A stretch of 12,597 bases of DNA. It comes from an uncultured Prevotellaceae bacterium (GTDB lineage: Bacteria; Bacteroidota; Bacteroidia; Bacteroidales; Bacteroidaceae). The stretch spans positions 1-12,597 of the forward strand of contig CALEPV010000086.1 in NCBI GenBank assembly GCA_937910905.1. The letters are read 5' to 3'. Shown here piece after piece: positions 7,099 to 12,432 of this stretch; the stretch's first letter is position 1; every line of letters starts with the position of its first letter. Below the pieces are notes generated by a model that was not told where the DNA came from, ran no database searches, and was given only the letters and a program-made list of their open reading frames with translations. The translations under genes were made by a program, and so were the position numbers.

Positions 7099-8258
7099 AT
7101 TGTCACAAGTGTGGCTCCAAATCCGTATTCGCGGAACGATGCGTCCTGATACTCGCAGTTGCGGTAGCGATGGTGCAGCTCCTTGATGATGGCCTCACGC
7201 AGTACGCCTTCGCCCTTGCCGTGGATGAACACAATCTTCTGCCCCTTCTTTCCCCTGTTGCGCTCCATGAAAGTGCGGAACTCGGTGAGCTGGGTGTTCA
7301 GCAGGACACTGCTGGACAGGCCCTCGGTGTTGTCCAGCAGGGCAGAGATGTGCAGGTCGACCTCAATGACATCGTCGCCGAATGGCTTTCTCTTCTCGGC
7401 CTGACGCTGGGCTGCTTTCTGCTTCTCCAGACGCTTGGCTTCTTTCAGACGTGCCTTGTCATCCTGCTCGGCAGTGGCCTCGGCTTTGTCGAAGGCTTCC
7501 TCAACATCGAATTCCTCGAATGGCTCATCGCGACTCACGATGTCGTAAATCAATGCCGGCTCACGGAAGAAAGGCGATGGCTGGAATACATGCAGCTTGT
7601 AGAACTTGACGCTGTCTATGCGCAGCACCGTGTCCACTGCAGGCTTAAGGGCAAACGGCTTGTCTGCCTTCCATGCGTGCAGCTGCACCGCCATCCGCTC
7701 CATCGCAGGCAACTCGTTGCGGTCGAAGGTCTTAAGCCGTATCTTAACGTTGGGCTCTATCACCCCCTGCCACATCAGATGCCATGCGGCGTTCTCGCCT
7801 GTAGCTATCGTCACATGAATATAGTAGTTGGAATCATTGATCAGATAGGCCTCAAATTGTGTCTGCGTCAGTTTGCGTACATTCTCTGGTATGAATGCCA
7901 GATGCACGTTCATCACATCGCCGCCCTTGCGCTCCAGCGGCTTTGCCTGAAATGCAATGGGGCGCTCCGATGGGTCGTCGTTTTCTCCATCGGCGAGTAT
8001 GCGTGTGTCATAGTTGGGCTTGATGGGCTGCATCTTAGGATTGTCGGCGGGCTTTGCCTCCTGCTTGGGGGCTGGCTTGGCAACTTTCTTGACCTCAAAG
8101 TTGTTGGCATTGGTCTCTATGACCACCACTTGCGACCTCAACATCGGTATGTTGAAGCCGTCTTCGTCCTCAATCAGCACTATGTCTTTGCCTTGGAAGC
8201 CGGCGATGATGCCACCGCCCACCTCGTTGAGGAAACGTACTTTTTGTCCTATTTCCAT
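7092..8258 (-). CDS. DUF2027 and Smr domain protein
   Basis: This 388-residue protein has an architecture typical of Bacteroidota: an N-terminal DUF2027-type part and a C-terminal Smr (small MutS-related) domain. Residues 1-50 look like a small beta-barrel (GQKVRFLNEVGGGIIAGF...). A low-complexity Lys/Pro/Ala linker follows (about 55-75), then a beta-rich middle (about 95-240). A highly charged, probably helical coiled segment rich in Glu, Lys, Ala and Gln spans about 248-292. The Smr domain (about 297-388) has VIEVDLH (297-303) and the signature HGKGEGVLR (346-354), and ends GATLV. Smr domains are known as endonucleases on branched DNA or on mRNA in stalled-ribosome rescue; which applies here cannot be read. 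It is the first gene of the minus-strand series and has a consensus promoter 24 bases upstream. Confidence 0.9.
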   Translation of the reverse strand: MEIGQKVRFLNEVGGGIIAGFQGKDIVLIEDEDGFNIPMLRSQVVVIETNANNFEVKKVAKPAPKQEAKPADNPKMQPIKPNYDTRILADGENDDPSERPIAFQAKPLERKGGDVMNVHLAFIPENVRKLTQTQFEAYLINDSNYYIHVTIATGENAAWHLMWQGVIEPNVKIRLKTFDRNELPAMERMAVQLHAWKADKPFALKPAVDTVLRIDSVKFYKLHVFQPSPFFREPALIYDIVSRDEPFEEFDVEEAFDKAEATAEQDDKARLKEAKRLEKQKAAQRQAEKRKPFGDDVIEVDLHISALLDNTEGLSSSVLLNTQLTEFRTFMERNRGKKGQKIVFIHGKGEGVLREAIIKELHHRYRNCEYQDASFREYGFGATLVTIC

Positions 8259-8282
8259 GTATGGTTATCTTTATTTGCGCCA

Positions 8283-8314
8283 CAAAGGTAACCTAAATTG
8301 CAGGGCGAGCCAAA
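8283..8314 (-). promoter_or_regulatory. Bacteroidota consensus promoter of the Smr-queA-...-recA operon
   Basis: On the minus strand a TTTG (-33 box, 8311-8314) is followed after exactly 20 bases by TACCTTTG (-7 box, 8283-8290). This is a full match to the known Bacteroides sigma factor consensus TTTG-N19-21-TAnnTTTG. The -7 box ends 24 bases before the ATG at 8258, so the leader would be short. The TTTG of the -7 box pairs with a second arm at 8274-8277 (TTTG-N5-CAAA). Confidence 0.8.
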
Positions 8315-8359
8315 TTTATTGTGCTATTATCGCCTGCTATCTGTCGCGCTCCTTCCCTG

Positions 8360-8386
8360 AAATCCACCCCAAATACCGTGCCGTGC
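8360..8386. repeat. Module repeat, copy 1 (AAATCCA...CCGTGCCGTGC)
   Basis: A run of AAATCCAC, an A-rich stretch and CCGTGCCGTGC (8376-8386) is followed directly by a pyrimidine-rich tract. A second copy with the same order lies at 8744-8773. In each copy a TTCCCT element lies just to the left. Confidence 0.65.
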
Positions 8387-8482
8387 CTCTGCTTACACTC
8401 CCCTTCTCTTCCTTTTCTCTTTCGCCCTCTCTTATCCAAGCCTACACCTTCCCTTGCCTCCGCTTATCTTCTTCTCTTCCCC
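8387..8482. repeat. Pyrimidine-rich low-complexity tract 1
   Basis: About 96 bases are predominantly C and T on the plus strand, with recurring CTTCTCTT and CTTCCCTT words. Open frames through this stretch on either strand are by-products of the composition and show no protein-like features. Confidence 0.6.
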
Positions 8483-8483
8483 C

Positions 8484-8660
8484 ACCGCGGCACAAACCTT
8501 CCCTCCATCGCAATACAAACCCTGCCTCGTCGCAGTACAAACATCTCTCCACCGCATTCAAAAACATCATCCCGCGTCGTGCAACAATCATCTCACGTCG
8601 GGAAACAATTATTGCACGACGGGCAACATTCGTTTCCCGTCGTGCAATATATTTCCCCCC
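8484..8660. repeat. 21-bp tandem repeat array
   Basis: Four units are spaced exactly 21 bases apart, with the core CGTCGkGmAACA starting at 8575, 8596, 8617 and 8638 (CGTCGTGCAACA, CGTCGGGAAACA, CGACGGGCAACA, CGTCGTGCAATA). To the left are about four more diverged units with a 22-23-base period (around 8485, 8506, 8528 and 8553), recognised by CGnCG or CCGC followed by ACAAAC. No spacers separate the units. The 11-mer CGTCGTGCAAT (8638-8648) recurs at 12261-12271. Confidence 0.75.
8610..8649. repeat. Inverted repeat inside the 21-bp array
   Basis: TATTGCACGACGGG (8610-8623) and CCCGTCGTGCAATA (8636-8649) are perfect reverse complements: a 14-bp stem around a 12-base loop. It arises because units of opposite sense lie next to each other in the array. 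There is no U-run, so a simple intrinsic terminator is unlikely. Confidence 0.8.
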
Positions 8661-8698
8661 ATGCGTGGGTAGCATGACCTCCCATGCCCTTTGCTGTG

Positions 8699-8730
8699 CA
8701 AAGATAGTACAAAAAACGTGCATTTCCAAT
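8699..8730 (-). promoter_or_regulatory. Putative second minus-strand promoter
   Basis: On the minus strand ATTG (8727-8730, one mismatch to TTTG) is followed after 20 bases by TATCTTTG (8699-8706), a match to TAnnTTTG. No gene starts directly downstream. A transcript would run through the 21-bp array and reach the Smr gene about 440 bases later. The TTTG is again one arm of a CTTTG-N5-CAAAG inverted repeat (8689-8703). Confidence 0.45.
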
Positions 8731-8743
8731 CTTTCCCTCGCAT

Positions 8744-8773
8744 AAATCCATCAAAAAAAATGCCGTGCCGTGC
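8744..8773. repeat. Module repeat, copy 2 (AAATCCA...CCGTGCCGTGC)
   Basis: This is the second copy of the module seen at 8360-8386. AAATCCATC, an A-tract and CCGTGCCGTGC (8763-8773) are followed by a pyrimidine tract. Both copies have a TAnnTTTG promoter to their left on the minus strand. Confidence 0.65.
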
Positions 8774-8884
8774 TCCCGCCCTCCCTTGCTTCCACTTTCT
8801 CCCTCCCCTCTCTTTGCTTCCCTTCCTCCCCCCCCTCTTTGCTTCCCTTCCTCCCCCCTCTTTGCTTCCCTTCCTCCCCACCCT
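8774..8884. repeat. Polypyrimidine tract 2 with 23-25-bp tandem repeats
   Basis: Three near-identical units start CTCTTTGCTTCCCTTCCTCC at 8810, 8835 and 8858 (periods 25 and 23, differing in the length of the C-run). A diverged unit precedes them at 8781. From 8804 to 8879 the only purines on the plus strand are the three G residues in TTTGCTT. The minus strand carries many runs of 3-8 G residues. Minus-strand frames here read Gly/Arg/Lys/Glu low-complexity peptides and are not believed to be genes. Confidence 0.85.
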
Positions 8885-8910
8885 ATATAATAGATGAGAC
8901 CACTTGGAAA

Positions 8911-8960
8911 AGTCCCAGAGGGACGAAAGAACACAGGGAGGGGCGGTAGCCCCTCCCTGG
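8911..8960. repeat. Double-hairpin unit A
   Basis: Hairpin 1 is GTCCC-AGA-GGGAC (8912-8924). It is followed by GAAAGAAC and then hairpin 2, CAGGGAGGGGC-GGTA-GCCCCTCCCTG (8934-8959), an 11-bp perfect stem with a 4-base loop. The same order of elements recurs 99 bases to the right as unit B. Confidence 0.75.
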
Positions 8961-9009
8961 AAATCAATCAGTTATTCAACTTTCGCAAGCAATGAATATG
9001 CTGAAAACA

Positions 9010-9056
9010 AGCCCCATAGGGGCTAAAGAACCCAGCACAGGGACTTGCCCCTGTGT
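9010..9056. repeat. Double-hairpin unit B
   Basis: Hairpin 1 is AGCCCC-ATA-GGGGCT (9010-9024). It is followed by AAAGAACC and hairpin 2, CACAGGG-ACTTGC-CCCTGTG (9036-9055). With unit A it shares the order hairpin with a 3-base loop, AAAGAAC, ACAGGG...CCCTG. Confidence 0.75.
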
Positions 9057-9073
9057 AAACGGGTTCCCCGTTT
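9057..9073. terminator. Short hairpin, possible weak bidirectional terminator
   Basis: AAACGGG-TTC-CCCGTTT forms a 7-bp stem with a 3-base loop directly after unit B. On the plus strand it is followed by TTAAATTAT. On the minus strand the 3' arm ends in TTT, about 230 bases downstream of the DUF2795 stop. The U-run is short, so termination is only suggested; it may simply be the last hairpin of the repeat element. Confidence 0.3.
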
Positions 9074-9302
9074 TAAATTATGCCCCTGCTCATAACCCAC
9101 GATTACCGATTTTGCAGGCGAGCCGTCCGCCCATCAATGAGGTGAAAGATGCTATGAAAGATGCCGCCAGTACTGCTCTGAAGAAACGACATCCGCAGAG
9201 CCTCGTTATCCGTTCCAATAGTTACTATCCTATGTTTACGGATATTGACTTCAATAATGCTGATTTTGGGGACCGTTATTCGGCCTTTCGCCGCTTTTCA
9301 CG

Positions 9303-9524
9303 TTAGTATTCGTCCTCGTTGAAGAGGAAGTCTTCTTTGGTAGGGTAGTCGGGCCACACGTCCTCGATGGTCTCGTAGATGTCGCCTTCGTCCTCAATCT
9401 CCTGAAGGTTCTCAATCACCTCCATAGGTGCTCCGCTGCGCACGGCGTAGTCGATGAGCTCTTCCTTGGTTGCTGGCCAAGGTGCGTCCTCCAGCTTGGA
9501 GGCCAGTTCTAGTGTCCAATACAT
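9303..9524 (-). CDS. Small acidic DUF2795 protein
   Basis: This is a 73-residue acidic protein starting MYWTLELASKLEDAPWPATKEELIDYAVRSG. The segment with WPATKEELIDYAVRSGAP, VIENLQEIEDEG and YETIEDVWPDYP matches the DUF2795 family, small proteins of unknown function in many bacteria. The C-terminus is very acidic (EDFLFNEDEY). The frame stays open upstream to 9614, but the start at 9524 is chosen. The extra 30 residues would run through the promoter at 9575-9582, they look non-coding, and the family begins near MYWTLELA. The leader would be about 45 bases. The gene is divergent from the exported peptidase gene and convergent with the remnant frame at 8992-9306. Family assignment is fairly sure; no function is known to me. 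Confidence 0.85.
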   Translation of the reverse strand: MYWTLELASKLEDAPWPATKEELIDYAVRSGAPMEVIENLQEIEDEGDIYETIEDVWPDYPTKEDFLFNEDEY

Positions 9525-9564
9525 ATATATATAATGTTGAATTGTTAATAGGCTGTAGTTCCGT

Positions 9565-9582
9565 TTTGCGGCCGCAAAGGTA
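9565..9582 (-). promoter_or_regulatory. DUF2795 gene -7 box with overlapping palindrome
   Basis: TACCTTTG (minus strand, 9575-9582) matches the Bacteroidota -7 box TAnnTTTG. A clear -33 TTTG at the right distance is missing; the nearest is ATTG at 9607-9610 with a 24-base spacer. The -7 box is overlapped by a 14-bp perfect palindrome, TTTGCGGCCGCAAA (9565-9578), which would cover the start site and could be an operator. Confidence 0.6.
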
Positions 9583-9624
9583 GAAAAATAGAGATTACGG
9601 TGTACGCAATACAATAAAAATAAC

Positions 9625-9632
9625 TACTTTTG
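9625..9632 (+). promoter_or_regulatory. -7 box of the exported peptidase gene
   Basis: TACTTTTG on the plus strand matches TAnnTTTG. No TTTG is found 19-21 bases upstream, so the promoter may be weak or helped by an activator. It lies 43 bases before the ATG at 9676 and 42 bases from the oppositely directed -7 box at 9575-9582. Confidence 0.55.
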
Positions 9633-9675
9633 TGCGCAATTATTGCATAAACGGACTTACTAACACAATAATCTT

Positions 9676-12273
9676 ATGAAACATCTGGCGAAGAGGTGCC
9701 TATGTGTGGCTCTCATGTTAATGCCTGTTCTGGCTCACGGCGCAGCCCTGCAGCGCAGCAGCGATGTGGTTGTACGTTGTTCATTCGCTGAGGCCGGCCA
9801 CGGCGTGACAGCAATCAACGATGGACTGACAGGCACGAGCAATGCCTACTGGAGCTCGTACCGCGGTGCTGAGGCAACGGCAGAAATGGATTTCGTGGAA
9901 TACAGCTGGTCGGTGCGCTGCAACATCACCCGCGTGACTGTCAATTGGAAGATCGACGACGAGCGCCTGGAGCTGCCCACCGAGGCCTGGCTTGCTGTGT
10001 GGGACGGTCACGACTGGCGCAAGGCGGTAGACCTGACCGAGGCCAATAGTGCAGGCAACTGCATAATGTCGGGACTTGCGCTGAGCACCAGCCGTCTGCG
10101 CCTGTACATGCGCAGTGGCGCGGGCTGTGGCATACGCGAGTTCGTGGTGACGGGTACCGCGACTACTGACTGCTTGCCAGCCACACTGACCGATAATCTC
10201 AAAGTGACGATACAGAAGGGTGAGAGTGCTACGCTGGCACCTGCACTGTCGTTGCCTGACGGCGAGGAGGAGACTCCCAACTGGTATTGGCTCGACGATA
10301 TGGGCGATGTAGTAAGCACAGAGCCCACATGCACCGTGAGCGAGAGCGGCTTCTACACCGTGTGCTACGAGCGGCTGTGCGGTGCAATAGCCTCCCTGCG
10401 CTACGTCGTGAGCATCGATGGCGAGTACAACCCGCTGATAGGATACCAGTGGCCCAGCTACTCGCCGACGCTCGACTACGACTTCCGCACGGAGTACCCC
10501 TCGCTGCCCGCTCCCACAAAGGGATGCCTGCCGGAGAATGTCGGCGTGGCACGCGAGGTGCACGGAGAGTGGTGGAGCGTGGCCGTAGGCCCAAATGCCA
10601 ACCCTCTGATCAGCGACACATCGATGGTTCTTCTGGCCAAGAAGATGGACGAGGACTTTGCCTACTTCCGCGACGAGATGGGATGGCCACCCGACAAGCG
10701 TGCCCGCAACGGATACTACAGCCAGGTCTATGGCTACGGCTCAGGTCTCAGCTTCGACTACGGCACCCCCAATACCGCTACTGGCGGCTGGCAGAGTACG
10801 ACATACTACAACGGTTCTTCCTGGCCGATGGTGTTTCTGAGCTACTACCCAATCTACAGTTTCGACCCCAGCTGCACCTACGGCGACCGCATCGGCCAGC
10901 AGAACGCCTGTGTGCACGAGGGTATACATGCCACATTCGCCGACCTCGAGGGCTGTCGGAACTCGGCTTGGTTCCACGAGGGCGGCAACACCTGGCTTCA
11001 GGGCGAGGCCGAGGTGCGCAAGAGCGGCAAGGCACCGGAGAGTATGGGCTTCCTCAGCGCGGGCAACATGATTGCCCCCTTCATGCCGATTGAGTGCTAC
11101 TCCGGCTGGCTGCAGGACGACAGCTTCGGTGGCCCTTCGGCCGAGGGCGTGAACATGTACAACGGCTCGACGCAGATCTGCACCTGGCGCAACCTGCTGG
11201 GCGGCGTGCAGTACGGTGAGCTGTTCCCCCACTTCTGCAGCGAGATACTGGGCAAGGGCTCCATACCTTGGATCTGGCGCTACTGCAAGAACCGCGTGCT
11301 GCAGGGCATGGCCGAGGGCATCACGGAGAACGGCAAGAAGATACCCGGCCTGGGCGACAAGCAGATACGCCGCCTCATCACGGAGTACCGCGCACGGCAG
11401 GCCATGTTAGACGTGGGCATGTGGTCGCAGGCGTGCGAGGCGCTGCTCGACGGCAACTGGCTGGTGACTATCCATCAGGAGTGGGAGCCATACTGGATAA
11501 AGACCGTCGACTGGCGGGCCACACCATACGCCAAGATGACTGCCATAGCCAATGCCGACAGCACGGGGTGGTGGAAGCCTGAGTACCGCACCACGCCGGG
11601 GTGGAGCGGCGCCAACCAGGTGGTGCTGCACACCAGCGGACGCGCTGGCGACGAGGTGAGTATCATTGTCAAGCCCTTCACAGCCAACATGGTGTGCCAG
11701 CTCTGCTACCGCACCGCCGACGGCAAGGTGTTCTACGGCGAACCCGTACAACTGCGCCGTCTGCGCAACACGGAGGTGTCTATGTATATGCCCGAAGCCC
11801 CGGCCAACGGAGTGGTCATAGCCGTGATCACCAATACCGATTATATATATGAAAGCGATGTGACACGCAAGACGCACCACAACTATCACATCAAGCTGGA
11901 GCAGAACGTGTGGCAGCCGGCGGCTACCAACTACAAGTGGTACAAGTACGCCGAGGACATCAAGGATGCCACATTCGACTACACGGGCATCGAGGAAGTT
12001 GCAGCCGCCGAGAATGCGCAGCCGGCAACGTTCTCCATCCGTCCGTCCGAGACCGTAGTACGTGCCGGGCAGAGCGTAACGCTCACATTCTCTGCCGTAG
12101 GTGAGTGGCAGATACCTGTCCAGCTGATATCAGCCAGCGGCCAGGTGGTGTACCAGCACAGCTTCCTGCGCAACGGGCAGTTCCCCATCCCGGCCAGCAT
12201 ACCAGCAGGTCAGTACTTCCTGCGCGCGCTGAGCAGAGGCTGCCAAGCCACCGCCCGCATCGTCGTGCAATGA
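9676..12273 (+). CDS. Exported zincin-type metallopeptidase-like protein with type IX sorting domain
   Basis: This 865-residue protein is probably exported by Sec and then by the type IX secretion system, to be released or anchored at the cell surface. The signal peptide covers about residues 1-23 (MKHLAKRCLCVALMLMPVLA...). Residues about 28-155 resemble a discoidin/F5-8 type C carbohydrate-binding fold, with an Asn-Asp-Gly start, an aromatic core and SRLRLYMRSG...IREFVVTG. A short Ig-like segment follows (about 160-250). The central part has HEGIH at 414-418 (HEXXH) and then NSAWFHEGGNTWLQGEAE, placing a glutamate (Glu435) 16 residues after the second histidine, as in gluzincin-type zinc peptidases. 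The last 80 or so residues (VQLISASGQVVYQHSF, IPAGQYFLRAL, ARIVVQ) fit the Por sorting domain. I do not recognise the peptidase family; catalysis is inferred from the motif. It is monocistronic with its own promoter. The stop codon lies inside a repeat word. Confidence 0.8.
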   Translation: MKHLAKRCLCVALMLMPVLAHGAALQRSSDVVVRCSFAEAGHGVTAINDGLTGTSNAYWSSYRGAEATAEMDFVEYSWSVRCNITRVTVNWKIDDERLELPTEAWLAVWDGHDWRKAVDLTEANSAGNCIMSGLALSTSRLRLYMRSGAGCGIREFVVTGTATTDCLPATLTDNLKVTIQKGESATLAPALSLPDGEEETPNWYWLDDMGDVVSTEPTCTVSESGFYTVCYERLCGAIASLRYVVSIDGEYNPLIGYQWPSYSPTLDYDFRTEYPSLPAPTKGCLPENVGVAREVHGEWWSVAVGPNANPLISDTSMVLLAKKMDEDFAYFRDEMGWPPDKRARNGYYSQVYGYGSGLSFDYGTPNTATGGWQSTTYYNGSSWPMVFLSYYPIYSFDPSCTYGDRIGQQNACVHEGIHATFADLEGCRNSAWFHEGGNTWLQGEAEVRKSGKAPESMGFLSAGNMIAPFMPIECYSGWLQDDSFGGPSAEGVNMYNGSTQICTWRNLLGGVQYGELFPHFCSEILGKGSIPWIWRYCKNRVLQGMAEGITENGKKIPGLGDKQIRRLITEYRARQAMLDVGMWSQACEALLDGNWLVTIHQEWEPYWIKTVDWRATPYAKMTAIANADSTGWWKPEYRTTPGWSGANQVVLHTSGRAGDEVSIIVKPFTANMVCQLCYRTADGKVFYGEPVQLRRLRNTEVSMYMPEAPANGVVIAVITNTDYIYESDVTRKTHHNYHIKLEQNVWQPAATNYKWYKYAEDIKDATFDYTGIEEVAAAENAQPATFSIRPSETVVRAGQSVTLTFSAVGEWQIPVQLISASGQVVYQHSFLRNGQFPIPASIPAGQYFLRALSRGCQATARIVVQ

Positions 12274-12432
12274 TGGCAGTCGCGCAATAACGTGTCGAAC
12301 ATAGCAGTCCAACGTGTTAGACAGAGTTGTCCAACGCGTTGGACTGCCTCGTCTAACGCGTTGGACTGCCTCATTCGGTGTGCCGAACACACCATATAAC
12401 ATTGCAGGTCAACGTGTGCAACAGCCAACTCG
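12262..12432. repeat. 22-bp tandem repeat array downstream of the peptidase gene
   Basis: Five units of exactly 22 bases start at 12289, 12311, 12333, 12355 and 12377. The first 12 bases of each form a variable core: AACGTGTCGAAC, AACGTGTTAGAC, AACGCGTTGGAC twice, then the diverged GGTGTGCCGAAC. A related core, AACGTGTGCAAC, follows at 12411. Across units 2 and 3 lies the 16-bp perfect palindrome GTCCAACGCGTTGGAC (12329-12344), with a one-mismatch version at 12351-12366. Two words of the other array type, GTCGTGCAAT (12262-12271, containing the start of the stop codon) and GTCGCGCAAT (12279-12288), precede the regular units. Confidence 0.8.

Larger units (their letters stand above)
8992..9306 (+). 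pseudogene. Possible gene remnant (104-codon frame)
   Basis: The frame opens at ATG 8992 and stops at TAG 9304-9306. Its first half (to about 9120) is the translation of the double-hairpin repeat and is unlikely to be selected as protein. The second half, from about INEVKDAMKDAASTALKKR to DFGDRYSAFRRFSR, has a normal amino-acid mix and no low complexity, but an AT-leaning codon use unlike its GC-rich neighbours. I do not recognise it. It ends 4 bases inside the 3' end of the convergent DUF2795 gene. The most likely reading is a fragment left by a mobile or repeated element; a genuine small gene starting within the frame cannot be excluded. Confidence 0.25.

Noticed and set aside
7086..8291. 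Plus-strand open frame of 401 codons
   Set aside because: It is antisense to the DUF2027-Smr gene, whose minus-strand reading has clear domains; the plus frame has none.
8484..8660. CRISPR array
   Set aside because: Units of 21-23 bp repeat without unique spacers between them and no cas gene is near; it is a plain tandem array.
8014..8745. Plus-strand open frame of 243 codons
   Set aside because: It runs antisense through the start of the Smr gene and then through pyrimidine repeats, giving Pro/Ser/Leu/Arg low complexity; no protein features.
8593..8967. Minus-strand open frames of 124 and 90 codons rich in Gly, Arg, Lys and Glu
   Set aside because: They are translations of the polypurine tract and the 21-bp array, with no domain, no start support and strong low complexity.
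8298..9124. TTGCAGGGCGAGCC (8298-8311) and TTGCAGGCGAGCC (9112-9124) as direct repeats bounding an inserted element
   Set aside because: One copy has an extra base, there is no target-site duplication or transposase between them, and the left copy lies within a promoter spacer; chance cannot be excluded.
9525..9614. Upstream extension of the DUF2795 gene to ATG 9614
   Set aside because: The extra codons cross the promoter -7 box and palindrome, and the family similarity begins at the ATG at 9524.
10287..11093. Plus-strand open frame of 268 codons
   Set aside because: Out-of-frame shadow of the exported peptidase gene, Arg-rich as expected for a +1 reading of GC-rich coding DNA.
12289..12432. 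CRISPR array or rho-independent terminator
   Set aside because: Units are contiguous at 22 bp without spacers, and the palindrome at 12329-12344 is not followed by a U-run.
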